Numbered from the stretch's first letter, positions 1 to 9,616 are shown. The stretch is DNA of 64,000 bases from Streptomyces sp. Ru71 (GCF_002920535.1 NZ_PQSS01000032.1:1-64000); one strand, 5' to 3'. The notes: generated by a model from the sequence alone, not told the origin. A program made the numbers and translations.

Positions 1-669
1 CGCCCCGGCCGGCCGCCCCGGCTCTCCCGCGCGGAGATCATCACGGCGGCACGCCGGATCATCGACGAGGAAGGGGCCGGCAGGCTCACCATGCGGCGCC
101 TGGCCAAGGAGATCGGCAGCACGCCGATGGCCCTCTACCACCACGTGCGCGACAAGGAGGAGCTGCTGCTGCTCCTCCTGGAGGACTTCGCGGGGCAGGC
201 GCCACGGCCGTCCCTGCCGGCGGACCCGCGCGAGCGGCTGATCGCCGCGGCGAGCGCCATGCGGGACCTGCTCGCCCAGTGCCCGTGGCTGGTCGAAGTC
301 CTCACCGCCGACGACCTGTTCGCGCCCTCGGCGCTGTGGTTCGTGGAGCACATCGTCGACGCGGCGATCGCCTGCGGGCTCACCCCGGAGCAGGCCGTGC
401 ACGCCTACCGGACCGTCTGGTACTACACGGCGGGGGAACTCGTCGTACGCGCCACGGCCGCCCGCCGGCGTGCGACCGACGAGCGGCCGACCTACCGTGA
501 CCAGGTGTTCGCCGACCTCGACCGGGCCGACCTGCCCCGCCTCGCCGCCCTCGGCCCGCGCTGGGCGGAGCTGACCGCCCAGGACACCTACGCCGCCGGC
601 CTGCGCGCCCTGGTCGACGGACTGCTGACGGCGGGCGGGGCCAGAACGCCGTACACGAGCGGGGAATAG
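1..669 (+). CDS. TetR-family transcriptional regulator, 5' end outside window
   Basis: The reading frame is open from the first base, so the true start lies to the left. The N-terminal half shows a TetR helix-turn-helix: a helix ending [20 protein letters not shown] followed by the recognition helix [16 protein letters not shown]. The rest (about 150 residues) is helical and resembles the TetR C-terminal ligand and dimer domain seen in tetracycline-repressor-like proteins. It probably represses itself and neighbouring genes on binding a small ligand. The target and ligand cannot be read from the sequence. It lies 40 bp upstream of the fumarase gene in the same direction, but a functional link to fumarase is not evident. 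Confidence 0.85.
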   Translation, partial: RPGRPPRLSRAEIITAARRIIDEEGAGRLTMRRLAKEIGSTPMALYHHVRDKEELLLLLLEDFAGQAPRPSLPADPRERLIAAASAMRDLLAQCPWLVEVLTADDLFAPSALWFVEHIVDAAIACGLTPEQAVHAYRTVWYYTAGELVVRATAARRRATDERPTYRDQVFADLDRADLPRLAALGPRWAELTAQDTYAAGLRALVDGLLTAGGARTPYTSGE

Positions 670-709
670 GCGTCCCCCAGCCCGCGCTGATCTTCGTGGA
701 GGTACGACG

Positions 710-2116
710 ATGACGACGACCGGAAGCAGCGGCACCGACTACCGCATCGAGCACGACTCCATGGGCGAGGTCCGCGTCCCCGCGCACGCCAAGTGGCGGG
801 CGCAGACGCAGCGCGCCGTGGAGAACTTCCCCGTCTCCGGGCAGCGCATCGAGCGCGCCCACATCGAGGCGCTGGCGCGCATCAAGGGCGCCGCGGCGAA
901 GGTGAACGCGCGGCTGGGCGTACTGGACAAGGACATCGCGGAGGCCATCCAGGAGGCGGCGCAGGAGGTCGCGGAGGGGAAGTGGGACGAGCACTTCCCC
1001 GTCGACGTCTTCCAGACCGGCTCGGGGACCTCGTCCAACATGAACACCAACGAGGTCGTCGCCACCCTCGCGAGCGAGCGGCTCGGCCGGGACGTGCACC
1101 CCAACGACCATGTGAACGCCTCCCAGTCGTCCAACGACGTCTTCCCCTCGTCGATCCACATCGCCGCCACCGCCGCCGTCACCCGGGACCTCATCCCCGC
1201 CCTCGACCACCTCGCCGGGGCCCTGAGCCGCAAGGCCGAGGAGTTCGCGGACGTGGTGAAGTCCGGGCGGACGCACCTCATGGACGCCACGCCCGTCACC
1301 CTGGGCCAGGAGTTCGGCGGGTACGCGGCGCAGATCCGGTACGGCATCGAGCGGCTGAACGCCTCCCTGCCCCGGCTCGCCGAACTCCCCCTCGGTGGCA
1401 CCGCGGTGGGCACCGGCATCAACACACCGCCCGGTTTCTCCGCCGCCGTCATCGAGGAGGTCGCGCGCGCCACCGGGCTGCCGCTGACCGAGGCGCGCGA
1501 CCACTTCGAGGCGCAGGGCGCCCGGGACGGCATCGTCGAGACCAGCGGGCAGCTGCGCACCATCGCGGTCGGCCTGACGAAGATCGCCAACGATCTGCGC
1601 TGGATGTCCTCGGGTCCGCGCACCGGCCTCGCCGAGATCTCCCTGCCCGACCTCCAGCCCGGTTCGTCGATCATGCCGGGGAAGGTCAACCCGGTCGTCC
1701 CCGAGGCCGTGCTGATGGTCGCCGCGCAGGTCATCGGCAACGACGCCACGGTCGCCACCGCGGGCGCCGCCGGCAACTTCGAGCTCAATGTGATGCTGCC
1801 GGTCATCGCCAAGAACGTGCTGGAATCGATCCGGTTGCTCGCCAACGTCTCCCGGCTGCTCGCCGACCGCACCGTCGACGGGATCGTCGCGCACCGCGAA
1901 CGGGCCCGGGAGTACGCCGAGTCCTCGCCGTCCGTGGTGACGCCGCTGAACAAGTACATCGGGTACGAGGAGGCCGCCAAGGTCGCCAAGAAGGCGCTGG
2001 CGGAACGCAGGACGATCCGGGAGGTCGTCATCGAGAGCGGGTACGTCGAGCGGGGCGACCTGACCGAGGAGCAACTGGACGAGGCGCTGGATGTCCTGCG
2101 GATGACACGGCCGTAA
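710..2116 (+). CDS. fumC: Class II fumarate hydratase
   Basis: Cytoplasmic TCA-cycle enzyme interconverting fumarate and malate. The 468-residue product has the normal class II length. It carries the superfamily signature [11 protein letters not shown] at residues 318-328, the substrate-binding blocks [14 protein letters not shown] and [14 protein letters not shown], and the [17 protein letters not shown] block. This is the oxygen-stable, iron-sulphur-free type, suited to an aerobe. The ATG at 710 follows a GGAGG ribosome site. No key residue is missing. The next gene starts 72 bp downstream and probably has its own promoter. Confidence 0.96.
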   Translation: MTTTGSSGTDYRIEHDSMGEVRVPAHAKWRAQTQRAVENFPVSGQRIERAHIEALARIKGAAAKVNARLGVLDKDIAEAIQEAAQEVAEGKWDEHFPVDVFQTGSGTSSNMNTNEVVATLASERLGRDVHPNDHVNASQSSNDVFPSSIHIAATAAVTRDLIPALDHLAGALSRKAEEFADVVKSGRTHLMDATPVTLGQEFGGYAAQIRYGIERLNASLPRLAELPLGGTAVGTGINTPPGFSAAVIEEVARATGLPLTEARDHFEAQGARDGIVETSGQLRTIAVGLTKIANDLRWMSSGPRTGLAEISLPDLQPGSSIMPGKVNPVVPEAVLMVAAQVIGNDATVATAGAAGNFELNVMLPVIAKNVLESIRLLANVSRLLADRTVDGIVAHRERAREYAESSPSVVTPLNKYIGYEEAAKVAKKALAERRTIREVVIESGYVERGDLTEEQLDEALDVLRMTRP

Positions 2117-2188
2117 CGGACGCGCCCACGCCGGCGCAGCATGACGCGAACCGCAGCGTCAGATGGCCATGGCACCTAATATCTGTGC

Positions 2189-2887
2189 ATGGCAGACGGT
2201 GATGTGATGAGACGCGTGGACAGGGACGGCGGTGCTGCGGCGGGCTTCTGGGCGCCCGGGACACAGGTCCTGTGGCGCTATCGGGTCAACGGTGGCGAGG
2301 GCTTCCACATCGCGCGGCCCGTCACCGTCGTCCGCGACGACGAGGAGGTGCTGGCCGCCTGGATGGCGCCCGGCACCGAGTGCGTCAAGCCCGTCCTCGC
2401 CGACGGCACGCCCGTGCACCGGGAGCCGCTCGCGACCCGCTACACCAGGCCGCGGACCGTGCAGCGCGACCGCTGGTTCGGCACGGGTGTGCTGAAGCTG
2501 GCCCGGCCGGGCGAGCCGTGGTCGGTGTGGCTGTTCTGGGAACCCGGCTGGCGGTTCAAGAACTTCTACGTCAACCTGGAGGAACCGCTCAGGCGTTGGG
2601 CGGGCGGCGTGGACTCCACCGACCACTTCCTGGACATCGAGGTGGGGCCGGACGGCAGTTGGCACTGGCGCGACGAGGACGAGTTCGCGCAGGCGCAGCG
2701 GGACGGGCTGATGGACGCCGCGCTCGCCGAGCGGGTGCGGGCGGCGGGGCGCGGCGCGGTCGAGGCGATCCGTGCCTGGGGGCCGCCGTTCTCGGACGGC
2801 TGGCCGGACTGGCGGCCCGATCCGGCGTGGACGGTTCCGCCGCTGCCGGACGACTGGGACCGTACGCCCGCGCATGTGTCCTCATGA
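2189..2887 (+). CDS. DUF402 (FomD-like) protein
   Basis: 232-residue cytoplasmic protein of the DUF402 family. It shows the family core: WEPGWRFKNFYVNLEEPLRR (about 115-134), then STDHFLDIEVGPDGSWHWRDEDEF and an aromatic C-terminus. DUF402 enzymes include FomD and nucleoside tri/diphosphatases that use clustered acidic residues to bind metal, and the D/E residues of the SDHFLDIEV and WRDEDEF blocks are present. The exact substrate is unknown. The ATG has no ribosome site. A TAATAT hexamer at 2177-2182 ends 6 bp before it, so a leaderless transcript is possible. A second Met lies 18 bp on (2207). Confidence 0.8.
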   Translation: MADGDVMRRVDRDGGAAAGFWAPGTQVLWRYRVNGGEGFHIARPVTVVRDDEEVLAAWMAPGTECVKPVLADGTPVHREPLATRYTRPRTVQRDRWFGTGVLKLARPGEPWSVWLFWEPGWRFKNFYVNLEEPLRRWAGGVDSTDHFLDIEVGPDGSWHWRDEDEFAQAQRDGLMDAALAERVRAAGRGAVEAIRAWGPPFSDGWPDWRPDPAWTVPPLPDDWDRTPAHVSS

Positions 2888-3069
2888 GACCCTTGATGCG
2901 CCCCCGGGCAGGAAACGTAGGATCGTCCTCCGCAAGGGCGCGCGGATGCAACTGCCGGTGCGCACAGCGAGTCTGAACTGACGTCACCGAGGGGCGGGCA
3001 GGACGTGAGCGAGGGGTACCAGGGCGCCGCCGGAATTCCGTTCCCGGGGCAGGTATTGCGGGTATCGGC

Positions 3070-5226
3070 ATGTCGGCGGGCGAAACTGCGTGCCCGGCGC
3101 GCAGCCCCGGACGGATGGATGCGACACGCGTGACGGAGCACCCCACCTCCTATGAGCGCCCCCAGACGGGCGTGGACCCCACGGACCCCCGCGGGGCGCT
3201 CCTGCGTACCTCCACGCCGGCGCGTGCGCCCGGCGCGGGGGCCTTACCGCTGCAGGGCGCCCAGGGCCGTACCGGGGACTCCCCGGGTACGGCCACGCCG
3301 GGCGGCACGGACGCGGCCGGCACCGGCCCCGAGCACGCCCAGCCGGCGGCGAGCGCCGAACCGGACGCGCTGCGGCCCCGGCCGGCGCCCGAGGCGCTCC
3401 AGGTGCCGGAGGCGTTCCCGCTCCAGCCGGGCGGGGAACAGGCCGCTCCCGGCGGGCCGGAGCGGCGCACCGGGCAGGGCCCCACACCGGGCCGGCCGAC
3501 GCCGATGCGACGCGACGGCGACCGGCTGCGGTTCGTCGGGGCGGCGACCCGGCGCATCGCCCGCGGCCTGGACCTGGACGAGATCGTGATGGGGCTGTGC
3601 CGGGCCACCGTGCCCACGTTCAGCGACGCCATCCTGGTCTATCTGCGCGACCCGCTGCCCGTGGGCGACGAACGGCCCATGGGCCCCGTCGTGCTGCGGC
3701 TGCGCCGCACCGACCGGATACCGGAGGACCGGGACACGGAAGGCGGTTTTCCGCCACTTCCGCAGGCCCAGCAGCCGGAGCCGTGGGAGCTCGCCGACCT
3801 GGCGTCGGTGACGGCCGAGCTGTGCGAGGTACGGCCCGGCGGCGCGCTCGCCGAGGTGCTGCGCGGGGTGCGCCCGGTGTTCGCCGACGCGCCCGCCGCG
3901 CGCGCCGCGCTGCCCGAACTCCTCGGCGCCGGCGGTGAGCTCGTCGTGGCCGGCGGACAGCGCGCCATCCTGGCGCCGCTGCGCGGGCGGCGCCGGGTCA
4001 TCGGCGCGGCCGTCTTCCTGCGCCGCCCCGACCGCATCGCGTTCGAGGGCGACGACCTGCTGGTGGCGGCCCAGCTCGCCACGCACAGCGCGCTCGGCAT
4101 CGACAAGGCGGTGCTGTACGGCCGTGAGGCGTACATCGCCGACGAGCTGCAGCGCACCATGCTCCCGGAGACCCTGCCCCGCCCCACCGGCGTCCGGCTG
4201 GCCTCCCGCTACCTGCCGGCGGCGGAGACGGCGCGGGTGGGCGGCGACTGGTACGACGCGATCCCGCTGCCCGGCAGCCGGGTCGCGCTCGTCGTGGGCG
4301 ACGTCATGGGCCACTCCATGACCAGCGCGGCCATCATGGGCCAGCTGCGCACCACCGCGCAGACCCTGGCCGGGCTCGACCTGCCGCCGCAGGAGGTGCT
4401 GCACCACCTCGACGAACAGGCCCAGCGCCTGGGCACCGACCGCATGGCGACCTGCCTGTACGCCGTCTACGACCCGGTCTCGCACCGCATCACCATCGCC
4501 AACGCCGGCCACCCGCCGCCCGTCCTGCTGCACCTGGGCGGCGAGGCCGAGGTGCTGCGGGTACCGGCCGGTGCGCCGATCGGCGTGGGCGGCGTGGACT
4601 TCGAGGCCGTGGAGCTGGACGCGCCCGCCGGGGCGACCCTGCTGCTGTACACCGACGGCCTGGTGGAGTCCCGGCTGCGGGACGTGTGGACCGGCATAGA
4701 GCAGCTGCGCGAGAAGCTCGCCGCGACCGCGCGGCTCACCGGCCCCGACCACCCGCCGCCGCTGGAAGCCCTGTGCGACGAGGTGCTGGACATGCTGGGC
4801 CCGGGCGACCGGGACGACGACATCGCGCTGCTCGCCGCCCGCTTCGACGGGATCGCGCCGAGCGACGTGGCGTACTGGATCCTGGAGCCGGAGGACGCCG
4901 CGCCCGGCAAGGCCCGCCGGCTGGCCCGCCGCCAGCTGGAGCGCTGGGGCCTGGAGGAGCACATCGACTCGGTGCAGCTGCTGGTCAGCGAGGTCGTGAC
5001 GAACGCCGTCCGCTACGCTTCCCGGCCGGTCACGCTGCGGCTGCTGCGCACGAACGTGCTGCGCTGCGAGGTCGGCGACGACGTGCCGCAGCTGCCCAGG
5101 CTGCGGCAAGCGCGGGCCACGGACGAGGGCGGGCGCGGGCTGTACCTGGTGAACCGGCTGGCCCGGCGCTGGGGCGCGACCCGGCTGAGCACCGGCAAGG
5201 TGGTGTGGTTCGAGCTGAACCGCTGA
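3070..5226 (+). CDS. SpoIIE-family PP2C phosphatase with GAF and ATPase/anti-sigma domains
   Basis: 718 residues. A low-complexity N-terminus rich in Pro, Ala and Gly (about 1-150) is followed by a GAF-like sensor region (about 160-355), a SpoIIE/RsbU PP2C phosphatase (about 380-590; metal ligands in VGGDWYDAIPL, VVGDVMGHS and the GDRDDDIALL block) and a C-terminal GHKL ATPase of the RsbW type (about 600-718; SEVVTNAVRYA, EGGRGLYLV). The family dephosphorylates anti-sigma antagonists or phosphorylates partners in partner switching. The partner here is unknown. Residue 59 is encoded by TTA at 3244-3246, which only the bldA tRNA reads. The start is uncertain: ATG 3115 and GTG 3130 are also in frame and none has a strong ribosome site. 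Confidence 0.85.
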   Translation: MSAGETACPARSPGRMDATRVTEHPTSYERPQTGVDPTDPRGALLRTSTPARAPGAGALPLQGAQGRTGDSPGTATPGGTDAAGTGPEHAQPAASAEPDALRPRPAPEALQVPEAFPLQPGGEQAAPGGPERRTGQGPTPGRPTPMRRDGDRLRFVGAATRRIARGLDLDEIVMGLCRATVPTFSDAILVYLRDPLPVGDERPMGPVVLRLRRTDRIPEDRDTEGGFPPLPQAQQPEPWELADLASVTAELCEVRPGGALAEVLRGVRPVFADAPAARAALPELLGAGGELVVAGGQRAILAPLRGRRRVIGAAVFLRRPDRIAFEGDDLLVAAQLATHSALGIDKAVLYGREAYIADELQRTMLPETLPRPTGVRLASRYLPAAETARVGGDWYDAIPLPGSRVALVVGDVMGHSMTSAAIMGQLRTTAQTLAGLDLPPQEVLHHLDEQAQRLGTDRMATCLYAVYDPVSHRITIANAGHPPPVLLHLGGEAEVLRVPAGAPIGVGGVDFEAVELDAPAGATLLLYTDGLVESRLRDVWTGIEQLREKLAATARLTGPDHPPPLEALCDEVLDMLGPGDRDDDIALLAARFDGIAPSDVAYWILEPEDAAPGKARRLARRQLERWGLEEHIDSVQLLVSEVVTNAVRYASRPVTLRLLRTNVLRCEVGDDVPQLPRLRQARATDEGGRGLYLVNRLARRWGATRLSTGKVVWFELNR

Positions 5227-5252
5227 ACCGCTGAGCGGTCGTAGGAGAACGA

Positions 5253-5284
5253 GAAGGGCGCCCGGTGTGCACCGGGCGCCCTTC
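5253..5284. terminator. Bidirectional terminator hairpin
   Basis: A perfect inverted repeat with 14-bp arms at 5253-5266 and 5271-5284 and a 4-base centre. It lies between the convergent ends of the phosphatase (5226) and the penicillin-binding protein (5294). There is no long T tract, as is usual in Streptomyces. Confidence 0.8.
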
Positions 5285-5293
5285 CGTGTCATG

Positions 5294-7594
5294 TCACTGC
5301 TGTGAGGTGCCGCCGCCGTGGCCGCCGAAGATCGGGTTCTCCGGCTGGCCGCTCGGCGTCCCGGACGGCGTCTGGGACGGCTCCTGGGTCGTGGGCGTCT
5401 CGGACGGCTCCTGGGTGGTCGGGGTCTGCGACGGCTCCCTGGTCGTCGGCGTCTGAGAGGGCTCCTCGGTCGTCGGCGACTCGGACGGCTCCTCGGTCGT
5501 CGGCGACTCGGACGGCGTGGCCGTCACGGTCGGCTGGACCGCGGCGCCCTGGTCGGTCTCCAGGTCGAACTCGCTGACGTCCGTCTGCACGCCGAAGGTG
5601 TAGTCGGCCCAGATCATCGCCGGGTACTTGCCGCCGTTGATGCGCTTCAGGCCGGTGGCGCCGTGCATCGACACGTGCTTGCCGTTCTCCGCCACGGATT
5701 CGCCGAACAGGCCCACGGAGGTGACCAGGTCGGGGGTGTAACCGGTGAACCAGGCCGACTTGTTGTCGTCCGAGGTACCGGTCTTGCCCGCCACCTTCTG
5801 CCCGTTGCGCAGCGGGTTCTCCCGCACCGAGGTGCGGGCCGTACCGTCGTCGATCACGCCGGTCAGGACCGAGGTGACCGAGTCGGCGGCGTTGCGGCTG
5901 ATGACCTGCTCGCCGATCGGGTCGGGCAGCTTCACCGAGACGGAGCTGGACTCCACCTTCTTCAGCAGGGCCGGGGTGACCTTCTGGCCGTGGTTGTCCA
6001 GGGTGGCGTACACGCCGGCCATCTGCAGCGGGCTCGCGCCCATGGAGCCCAGGGTCTGCGCGGGCACGGCCTGCAGGTCCTTGGTGTCCATGCCGAGCTT
6101 GCCGGCGACCTCCATCACCTTCGGCATGCCGACGTCGACACCCATCTGCGCGAACACGGAGTTCACGGACTGGTTCATCGCGTTCTGCACGGTGATCGGC
6201 CCGTAGTCCTGGTCGTCCTCGTTCTCCGGGGCGAACCCGACCGGCGTGCCGTGGTCCAGGACGGGGCGCTTGCTGGTGCCGTCGTAGACCGTGCTCGCGC
6301 TGATCGCCTGCCCCTTCTGCGTCGTGGCGTCCTCGTCGAGCGCGGCGGCCAGGATGACGGGCTTGAAGGTGGAGGCGGGCTGGTAGTCGGTGCGGGTGGC
6401 GTTGTTCGTGTAGTGCTTGTAGTAGTCCACGCCGCCGTACATCGCCACGACCGCGCCCGTCTTGGGGTCGACCGAGACCGCGCCGGCCTGGACGTCCCCG
6501 TCCACCGGGCGGGTCTTCGGCTTCAGCTTGCTGGTCAGCTGCTCCTTGACGGAGCTCTCCAGGGCCGCCTGCTTCTTCTTGTTGATGTTCAGCGTGAGGG
6601 TCCAGCCGCCGCGGCCGACGAGGTCCTCGGCCTCCTTCATGTTCGCGGCGGTGCCCTGGGTGACGAGCTGCTTCTCCAGCTCCTTGTTGGCGGCCGCCAC
6701 CAGGTAGCCCTTCTGGCCGCTGAGGCCGGGCGAGGGCTTGGGCCGCTTGGGGATCGGGAACTTCATGGCCTGGCGCTGGGAGGCGTCCAGCCAGTGCTCC
6801 TCGACCATGTTGTCCAGGACGTAGTTCCAGCGCTGCTGGACCAGCTTCTTGCCGGTGTCGGTGGCGGCGGCCCAGTCGTACTGGCTCGGCGCCTGGAGCA
6901 GCGCGGCGAGGTAGGCGCCCTGCTCGACGGTCAGCTGGTCGGCGTCGACGCCGTAGTAGGCCTGCGCGGCCGCCTGGATGCCGTAGGCGTTGCGGCCGTA
7001 GTAGCTGGTGTTGATGTACCCGGCCAGGATGTAGTCCTTGGACTTCTCGCGGTCCAGCTTCAGCGAGATGACCATTTCCTTCAGCTTGCGGCTGACGGTC
7101 TGTTCCTGGGTGAGGTAGTAGTTCTTGACGTACTGCTGGGTGATCGTCGAGCCGCCCTGGGCGCCCTTGCCGGAGAGCGTGTTGAGGATGCCGCGCGCGG
7201 TGCCCTTCACGTCGACGCCGGAGTCCTTGTAGAAGGTCTTGTTCTCGGCGGCGACGAAGGTGAGCTGTACCTTCTTCGGGACGTGCGCGAGGTCGACGAC
7301 CTCACGGTTGACGTCGCCGTCGCGGGTCATGATCGAGCCGTCGCTGTACTTGTAGACGTTGCTCTGCGCCTTGGCGTCGGCGTTCCCCTCGGGGATGTCG
7401 ATCACCATGTAGAGCACGACGAAGGCGCCGATGCCGAGCAGGAAGAGACCGAGGATCGTGCCGAGGATCTTCTTCCAGGTGAACAGCCGGCGTATGCCGC
7501 TCTTGCCGGTGCCGGCCCCCGACGAACGGCGGCGCTTGGGCGCCGCGCGGCGGCCCGCGCGCTGCCGCGCTCGTCTTTCTTCCGCTCGTCCCAT
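5294..7594 (-). CDS. Class A penicillin-binding protein (transglycosylase/transpeptidase)
   Basis: 766-residue membrane enzyme that polymerises and cross-links peptidoglycan. It has a basic cytoplasmic N-terminus, one membrane span (about 43-66), a GT51 glycosyltransferase domain with Glu117 in AAENKTFY and QGGSTITQQ at 146-154, then a transpeptidase domain with the nucleophile in S408-T-F-K411, SVN at 476-478 and KTG at 604-606. All catalytic motifs are intact. The last roughly 75 residues are Pro/Thr/Ser/Glu repeats of the type EEPSQTPTT, a likely cell-wall-spanning or disordered tail. The ATG is preceded by GAGGAAG. It is convergent with the phosphatase gene. Confidence 0.95.
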   Translation of the reverse strand: MGRAEERRARQRAGRRAAPKRRRSSGAGTGKSGIRRLFTWKKILGTILGLFLLGIGAFVVLYMVIDIPEGNADAKAQSNVYKYSDGSIMTRDGDVNREVVDLAHVPKKVQLTFVAAENKTFYKDSGVDVKGTARGILNTLSGKGAQGGSTITQQYVKNYYLTQEQTVSRKLKEMVISLKLDREKSKDYILAGYINTSYYGRNAYGIQAAAQAYYGVDADQLTVEQGAYLAALLQAPSQYDWAAATDTGKKLVQQRWNYVLDNMVEEHWLDASQRQAMKFPIPKRPKPSPGLSGQKGYLVAAANKELEKQLVTQGTAANMKEAEDLVGRGGWTLTLNINKKKQAALESSVKEQLTSKLKPKTRPVDGDVQAGAVSVDPKTGAVVAMYGGVDYYKHYTNNATRTDYQPASTFKPVILAAALDEDATTQKGQAISASTVYDGTSKRPVLDHGTPVGFAPENEDDQDYGPITVQNAMNQSVNSVFAQMGVDVGMPKVMEVAGKLGMDTKDLQAVPAQTLGSMGASPLQMAGVYATLDNHGQKVTPALLKKVESSSVSVKLPDPIGEQVISRNAADSVTSVLTGVIDDGTARTSVRENPLRNGQKVAGKTGTSDDNKSAWFTGYTPDLVTSVGLFGESVAENGKHVSMHGATGLKRINGGKYPAMIWADYTFGVQTDVSEFDLETDQGAAVQPTVTATPSESPTTEEPSESPTTEEPSQTPTTREPSQTPTTQEPSETPTTQEPSQTPSGTPSGQPENPIFGGHGGGTSQQ
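5340..5520 (-). repeat. In-frame tandem repeat encoding PT/S-rich tail
   Basis: About six imperfect copies of a 27-30 bp unit encode EPSQTPTT, EPSETPTT or EPSESPTT in the C-terminal tail of the penicillin-binding protein. Protein-level low-complexity repeats like this can vary in copy number by slippage. Confidence 0.8.
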
Positions 7595-7620
7595 GGGGTA
7601 CTTCCTCGCTCCGCTTCGTT

Positions 7621-7650
7621 CTCGTCGGGTCTCGTCGGGTCTCGTCGGTC
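7621..7650. repeat. Three tandem 10-bp repeats in PBP leader
   Basis: CTCGTCGGGT occurs twice exactly and then once with a changed last base (CTCGTCGGTC). The tract lies 27-56 bp upstream of the penicillin-binding protein start, in its likely 5' leader or promoter. The function is unknown. Confidence 0.7.
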
Positions 7651-7811
7651 TCAGCAGACACAGGTGTGCCAGGGCTCAGGTCAGCTCAGAAAGCTAACAC
7701 CGCCGGTTGTGACAAAGGGCGTCCGATCCTGTCTTTTGCGGACGTGACAATGAGCACCCCTGTCGGGGGAACCGACGCGTGGGGGTGGTTGAGGGTTGCC
7801 CTGGTGGGAAA

Positions 7812-7845
7812 AAGTGATATCACTTAGCTAGGTTCTAGCTAGGTT
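7812..7845 (+). promoter_or_regulatory. Palindrome and 11-bp direct repeats upstream of SPFH operon
   Basis: AAGTGATATCACTT (7812-7825) is a perfect 14-bp palindrome. It runs into two tandem 11-mers, TTAGCTAGGTT (7824-7834) and CTAGCTAGGTT (7835-7845). This AT-rich patch is unlike its surroundings and lies 29 bp before the chosen GTG start. I infer a promoter/operator, possibly bound by the ribbon-helix-helix protein encoded at the end of the same operon. Confidence 0.6.
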
Positions 7846-7873
7846 GTTGTTGGCTTCCAGGACGGGGGATGTC

Positions 7874-8803
7874 GTGTCTGCGACTTCTGAGATTGTTGAT
7901 GTGCCCGAAATGCCCGCTCCTCGGGTGCGGGAGTTCGCCGCGCACAGCATCGGGGGCGGGCTCGCGCTGCTGCTCGGGCTGGTGGGGCTGCTCGTCGCGG
8001 CGGGTGCGATCGCGGGCGGGGCGGTGGCCACGGTGGTTGCCGTCAAGGGGGTGCTCATCGCCCTGGGCGTGGTGATCGGCCTGGCCTCGTTCCTGTCGCT
8101 GTGCGGGCTGAACATGGTGGCGCCGGGTGAGGCGCGGGTGGTGCAGCTGTTCGGGCGCTACCGGGGCACGATCCGCGAGGACGGGCTGCGGTGGGTGAAC
8201 CCGCTCACGTCGCGCGAGAAGATATCGACGCGGGTGCGCAACCACGAGACGGCCGTGCTGAAGGTCAACGACGCCTACGGCAACCCGATCGAGCTGGCCG
8301 CGGTCGTGGTGTGGAAGGTGAAGGACACCGCGCAGGCCACGTTCGAGGTCGACAACTACCTGGAGTTCGTCGCCACGCAGACCGAGGCGGCCGTGCGGCA
8401 CATCGCCATCGAGTACCCCTACGACGCCCACGACGAGAACGGGCTGTCGCTGCGCGGCAACGCCGAGGAGATCACGGAGAAGCTGGCCGCGGAGCTGCAC
8501 GCGCGGGTCGAGGCGGCCGGGGTGCAGATCGTCGAGTCCCGGTTCACGCATCTCGCGTACGCTCCGGAGATCGCCTCCGCGATGCTGCAGCGGCAGCAGG
8601 CCGGTGCGGTGGTCGCGGCGCGGCGGGAGATCGTCGACGGAGCGGTGGGCATGGTGGAGGCGGCGCTGGCGCGGATCGCCGAGCGGGACATCGTGGAGCT
8701 GGACGAGGAGCGGAAGGCGGCGATGGTGTCGAACCTGATGGTGGTGCTGTGTGGGGATCGGGCGCCGCAGCCGGTGCTGAACACCGGGACGCTCTACCAG
8801 TGA
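7874..8803 (+). CDS. SPFH/band 7 domain membrane protein
   Basis: 309 residues from GTG 7874, chosen because GGGGG sits 5 bp upstream; the open frame extends back to a TTG at 7844. Two adjacent hydrophobic segments (about 23-75) anchor the protein. A band 7/SPFH domain follows (about 80-290), with [30 protein letters not shown] and [15 protein letters not shown]. The C-terminal part is helical and charged ([20 protein letters not shown]), as in stomatin/flotillin oligomers. SPFH proteins scaffold membrane microdomains and protease complexes. The stop overlaps the next start (GTGA), so the small DNA-binding protein is translationally coupled. Confidence 0.88.
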   Translation: MSATSEIVDVPEMPAPRVREFAAHSIGGGLALLLGLVGLLVAAGAIAGGAVATVVAVKGVLIALGVVIGLASFLSLCGLNMVAPGEARVVQLFGRYRGTIREDGLRWVNPLTSREKISTRVRNHETAVLKVNDAYGNPIELAAVVVWKVKDTAQATFEVDNYLEFVATQTEAAVRHIAIEYPYDAHDENGLSLRGNAEEITEKLAAELHARVEAAGVQIVESRFTHLAYAPEIASAMLQRQQAGAVVAARREIVDGAVGMVEAALARIAERDIVELDEERKAAMVSNLMVVLCGDRAPQPVLNTGTLYQ

Positions 8804-9036
8804 CGTCCCCTGATCCCTCGCCGGAGGGCCGGCGTAAGCCGCAGCAGCGCAAGCAGGTGCTGCTGCGGTTGGATCCGTCGGTGTACGACGCGTTGGCCCG
8901 GTGGGCGTCGGACGAGTTGCGGTCGGCGAACGCGCAGATCGAGTTTCTGCTGCGGAAGGCGTTGGGGGAGGCGGGACGGTTGCCCCGCGACGCGGGGCCG
9001 CTGCCGCGGAGGGGGCGGCCGCCGGGGGGTTCTTGA
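8800..9036 (+). CDS. Arc/ribbon-helix-helix DNA-binding protein
   Basis: 78-residue protein starting at GTG 8800, which overlaps the stop of the SPFH gene by 4 bp. The core KQVLLRLDPSVYDALARWA followed by SANAQIEFLLRKAL matches the Arc/MetJ fold: one beta strand supplies DNA-contacting side chains (here QVLLRL) and two helices dimerise. The C-terminus is basic (PRRGRPP), adding DNA contacts. It probably autoregulates the operon through the palindrome at 7812-7825. That link is inference from position. Confidence 0.85.
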   Translation: MTSPDPSPEGRRKPQQRKQVLLRLDPSVYDALARWASDELRSANAQIEFLLRKALGEAGRLPRDAGPLPRRGRPPGGS

Positions 9037-9595
9037 GCCCGTCGTGCGGGTGCGGGTTGCGTTGTGGTTGCTCGCGGGTGCCTGCGGCGGCCCGTTGCGG
9101 TTGCGTCGTGGCTGGTCGCGCAGTTCCCCGCGCCCCTTGAATGCCTGCGGCGGCCCGTTGCCGTCCGGTGGTCGGCTGATGTAGCGCCTTCTGTCCGGTG
9201 GGTGGGTCGGGGCCGGGGTGGGGGGTATCCGTCCTCGGTCCGGCCCACTGTCTCCGACACGGTGAGGGTCGGCGGTGCCGGCCGCTGCGGGCGGACACCC
9301 CCCACCCCGCCCCCTCCCCGCCGTCGGCGGCTGCGGCCCGCCGCCGCTACCGGTTCGGCTGCGGGCCGCCGCGCGGGGGCGGCACCTTTGCCCGCCTGGC
9401 GGCGGGCGCCGCCGCTGCGGGCAGTCGTGCCGCTGGGGGTCCCCCCTGCTCGAAGAGCTTGGGGGAGGCACCTCGTCGCGCCGGGCTGCGTGACCCACCC
9501 CCGGCCAGCCGCAGTTGGCCGGGGCTGTTTCGTAACCGTGACAATCGGCTCCGACCTGGGCCTGCGTACCCCGTGCCATCGGGTCTGCACTCGGC
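9037..9595. repeat. Gene-free stretch filled with dispersed Streptomyces-type repeats
   Basis: No convincing gene. 9055-9320 carries an element with the core GCAGTTCCCCGCGCCCCT, two copies of TGCCTGCGGCGGCCCGTTGC, and a large hairpin (about 9215-9312) whose arms are G/C tracts around CGGACACCCC. 9400-9480 carries a second hairpin element (CTGGGGGTCCCCCC then CTTGGGGGAGGCAC). The first element recurs inverted at 13190-13420. The element types are recognised from general experience with Streptomyces intergenic regions. Confidence 0.75.
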
Positions 9596-9616
9596 GTATA
9601 CACGGGGGGTATACAC
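9596..9616 (+). promoter_or_regulatory. Likely PadR operator: two GTATACAC boxes
   Basis: GTATACAC occurs at 9596-9603 and again at 9609-9616, 13 bp apart, directly upstream of the PadR start at 9636. Each contains the palindrome GTATAC. PadR repressors usually bind their own promoter at such AT-rich dyads. The second box could also overlap the -10 region. Confidence 0.6.

Noticed and set aside
3244-5292. Long minus-strand open frame opposite the SpoIIE-type phosphatase
   Set aside because: Its composition is that of an antisense shadow (Gln/Arg/Val-rich, no domains), while the plus strand has complete, motif-rich domains.
5340-5520. Regularly spaced repeats that might suggest a CRISPR array
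   Set aside because: The units are in frame with the penicillin-binding protein, encode Pro/Thr/Ser repeats and have no unique spacers.
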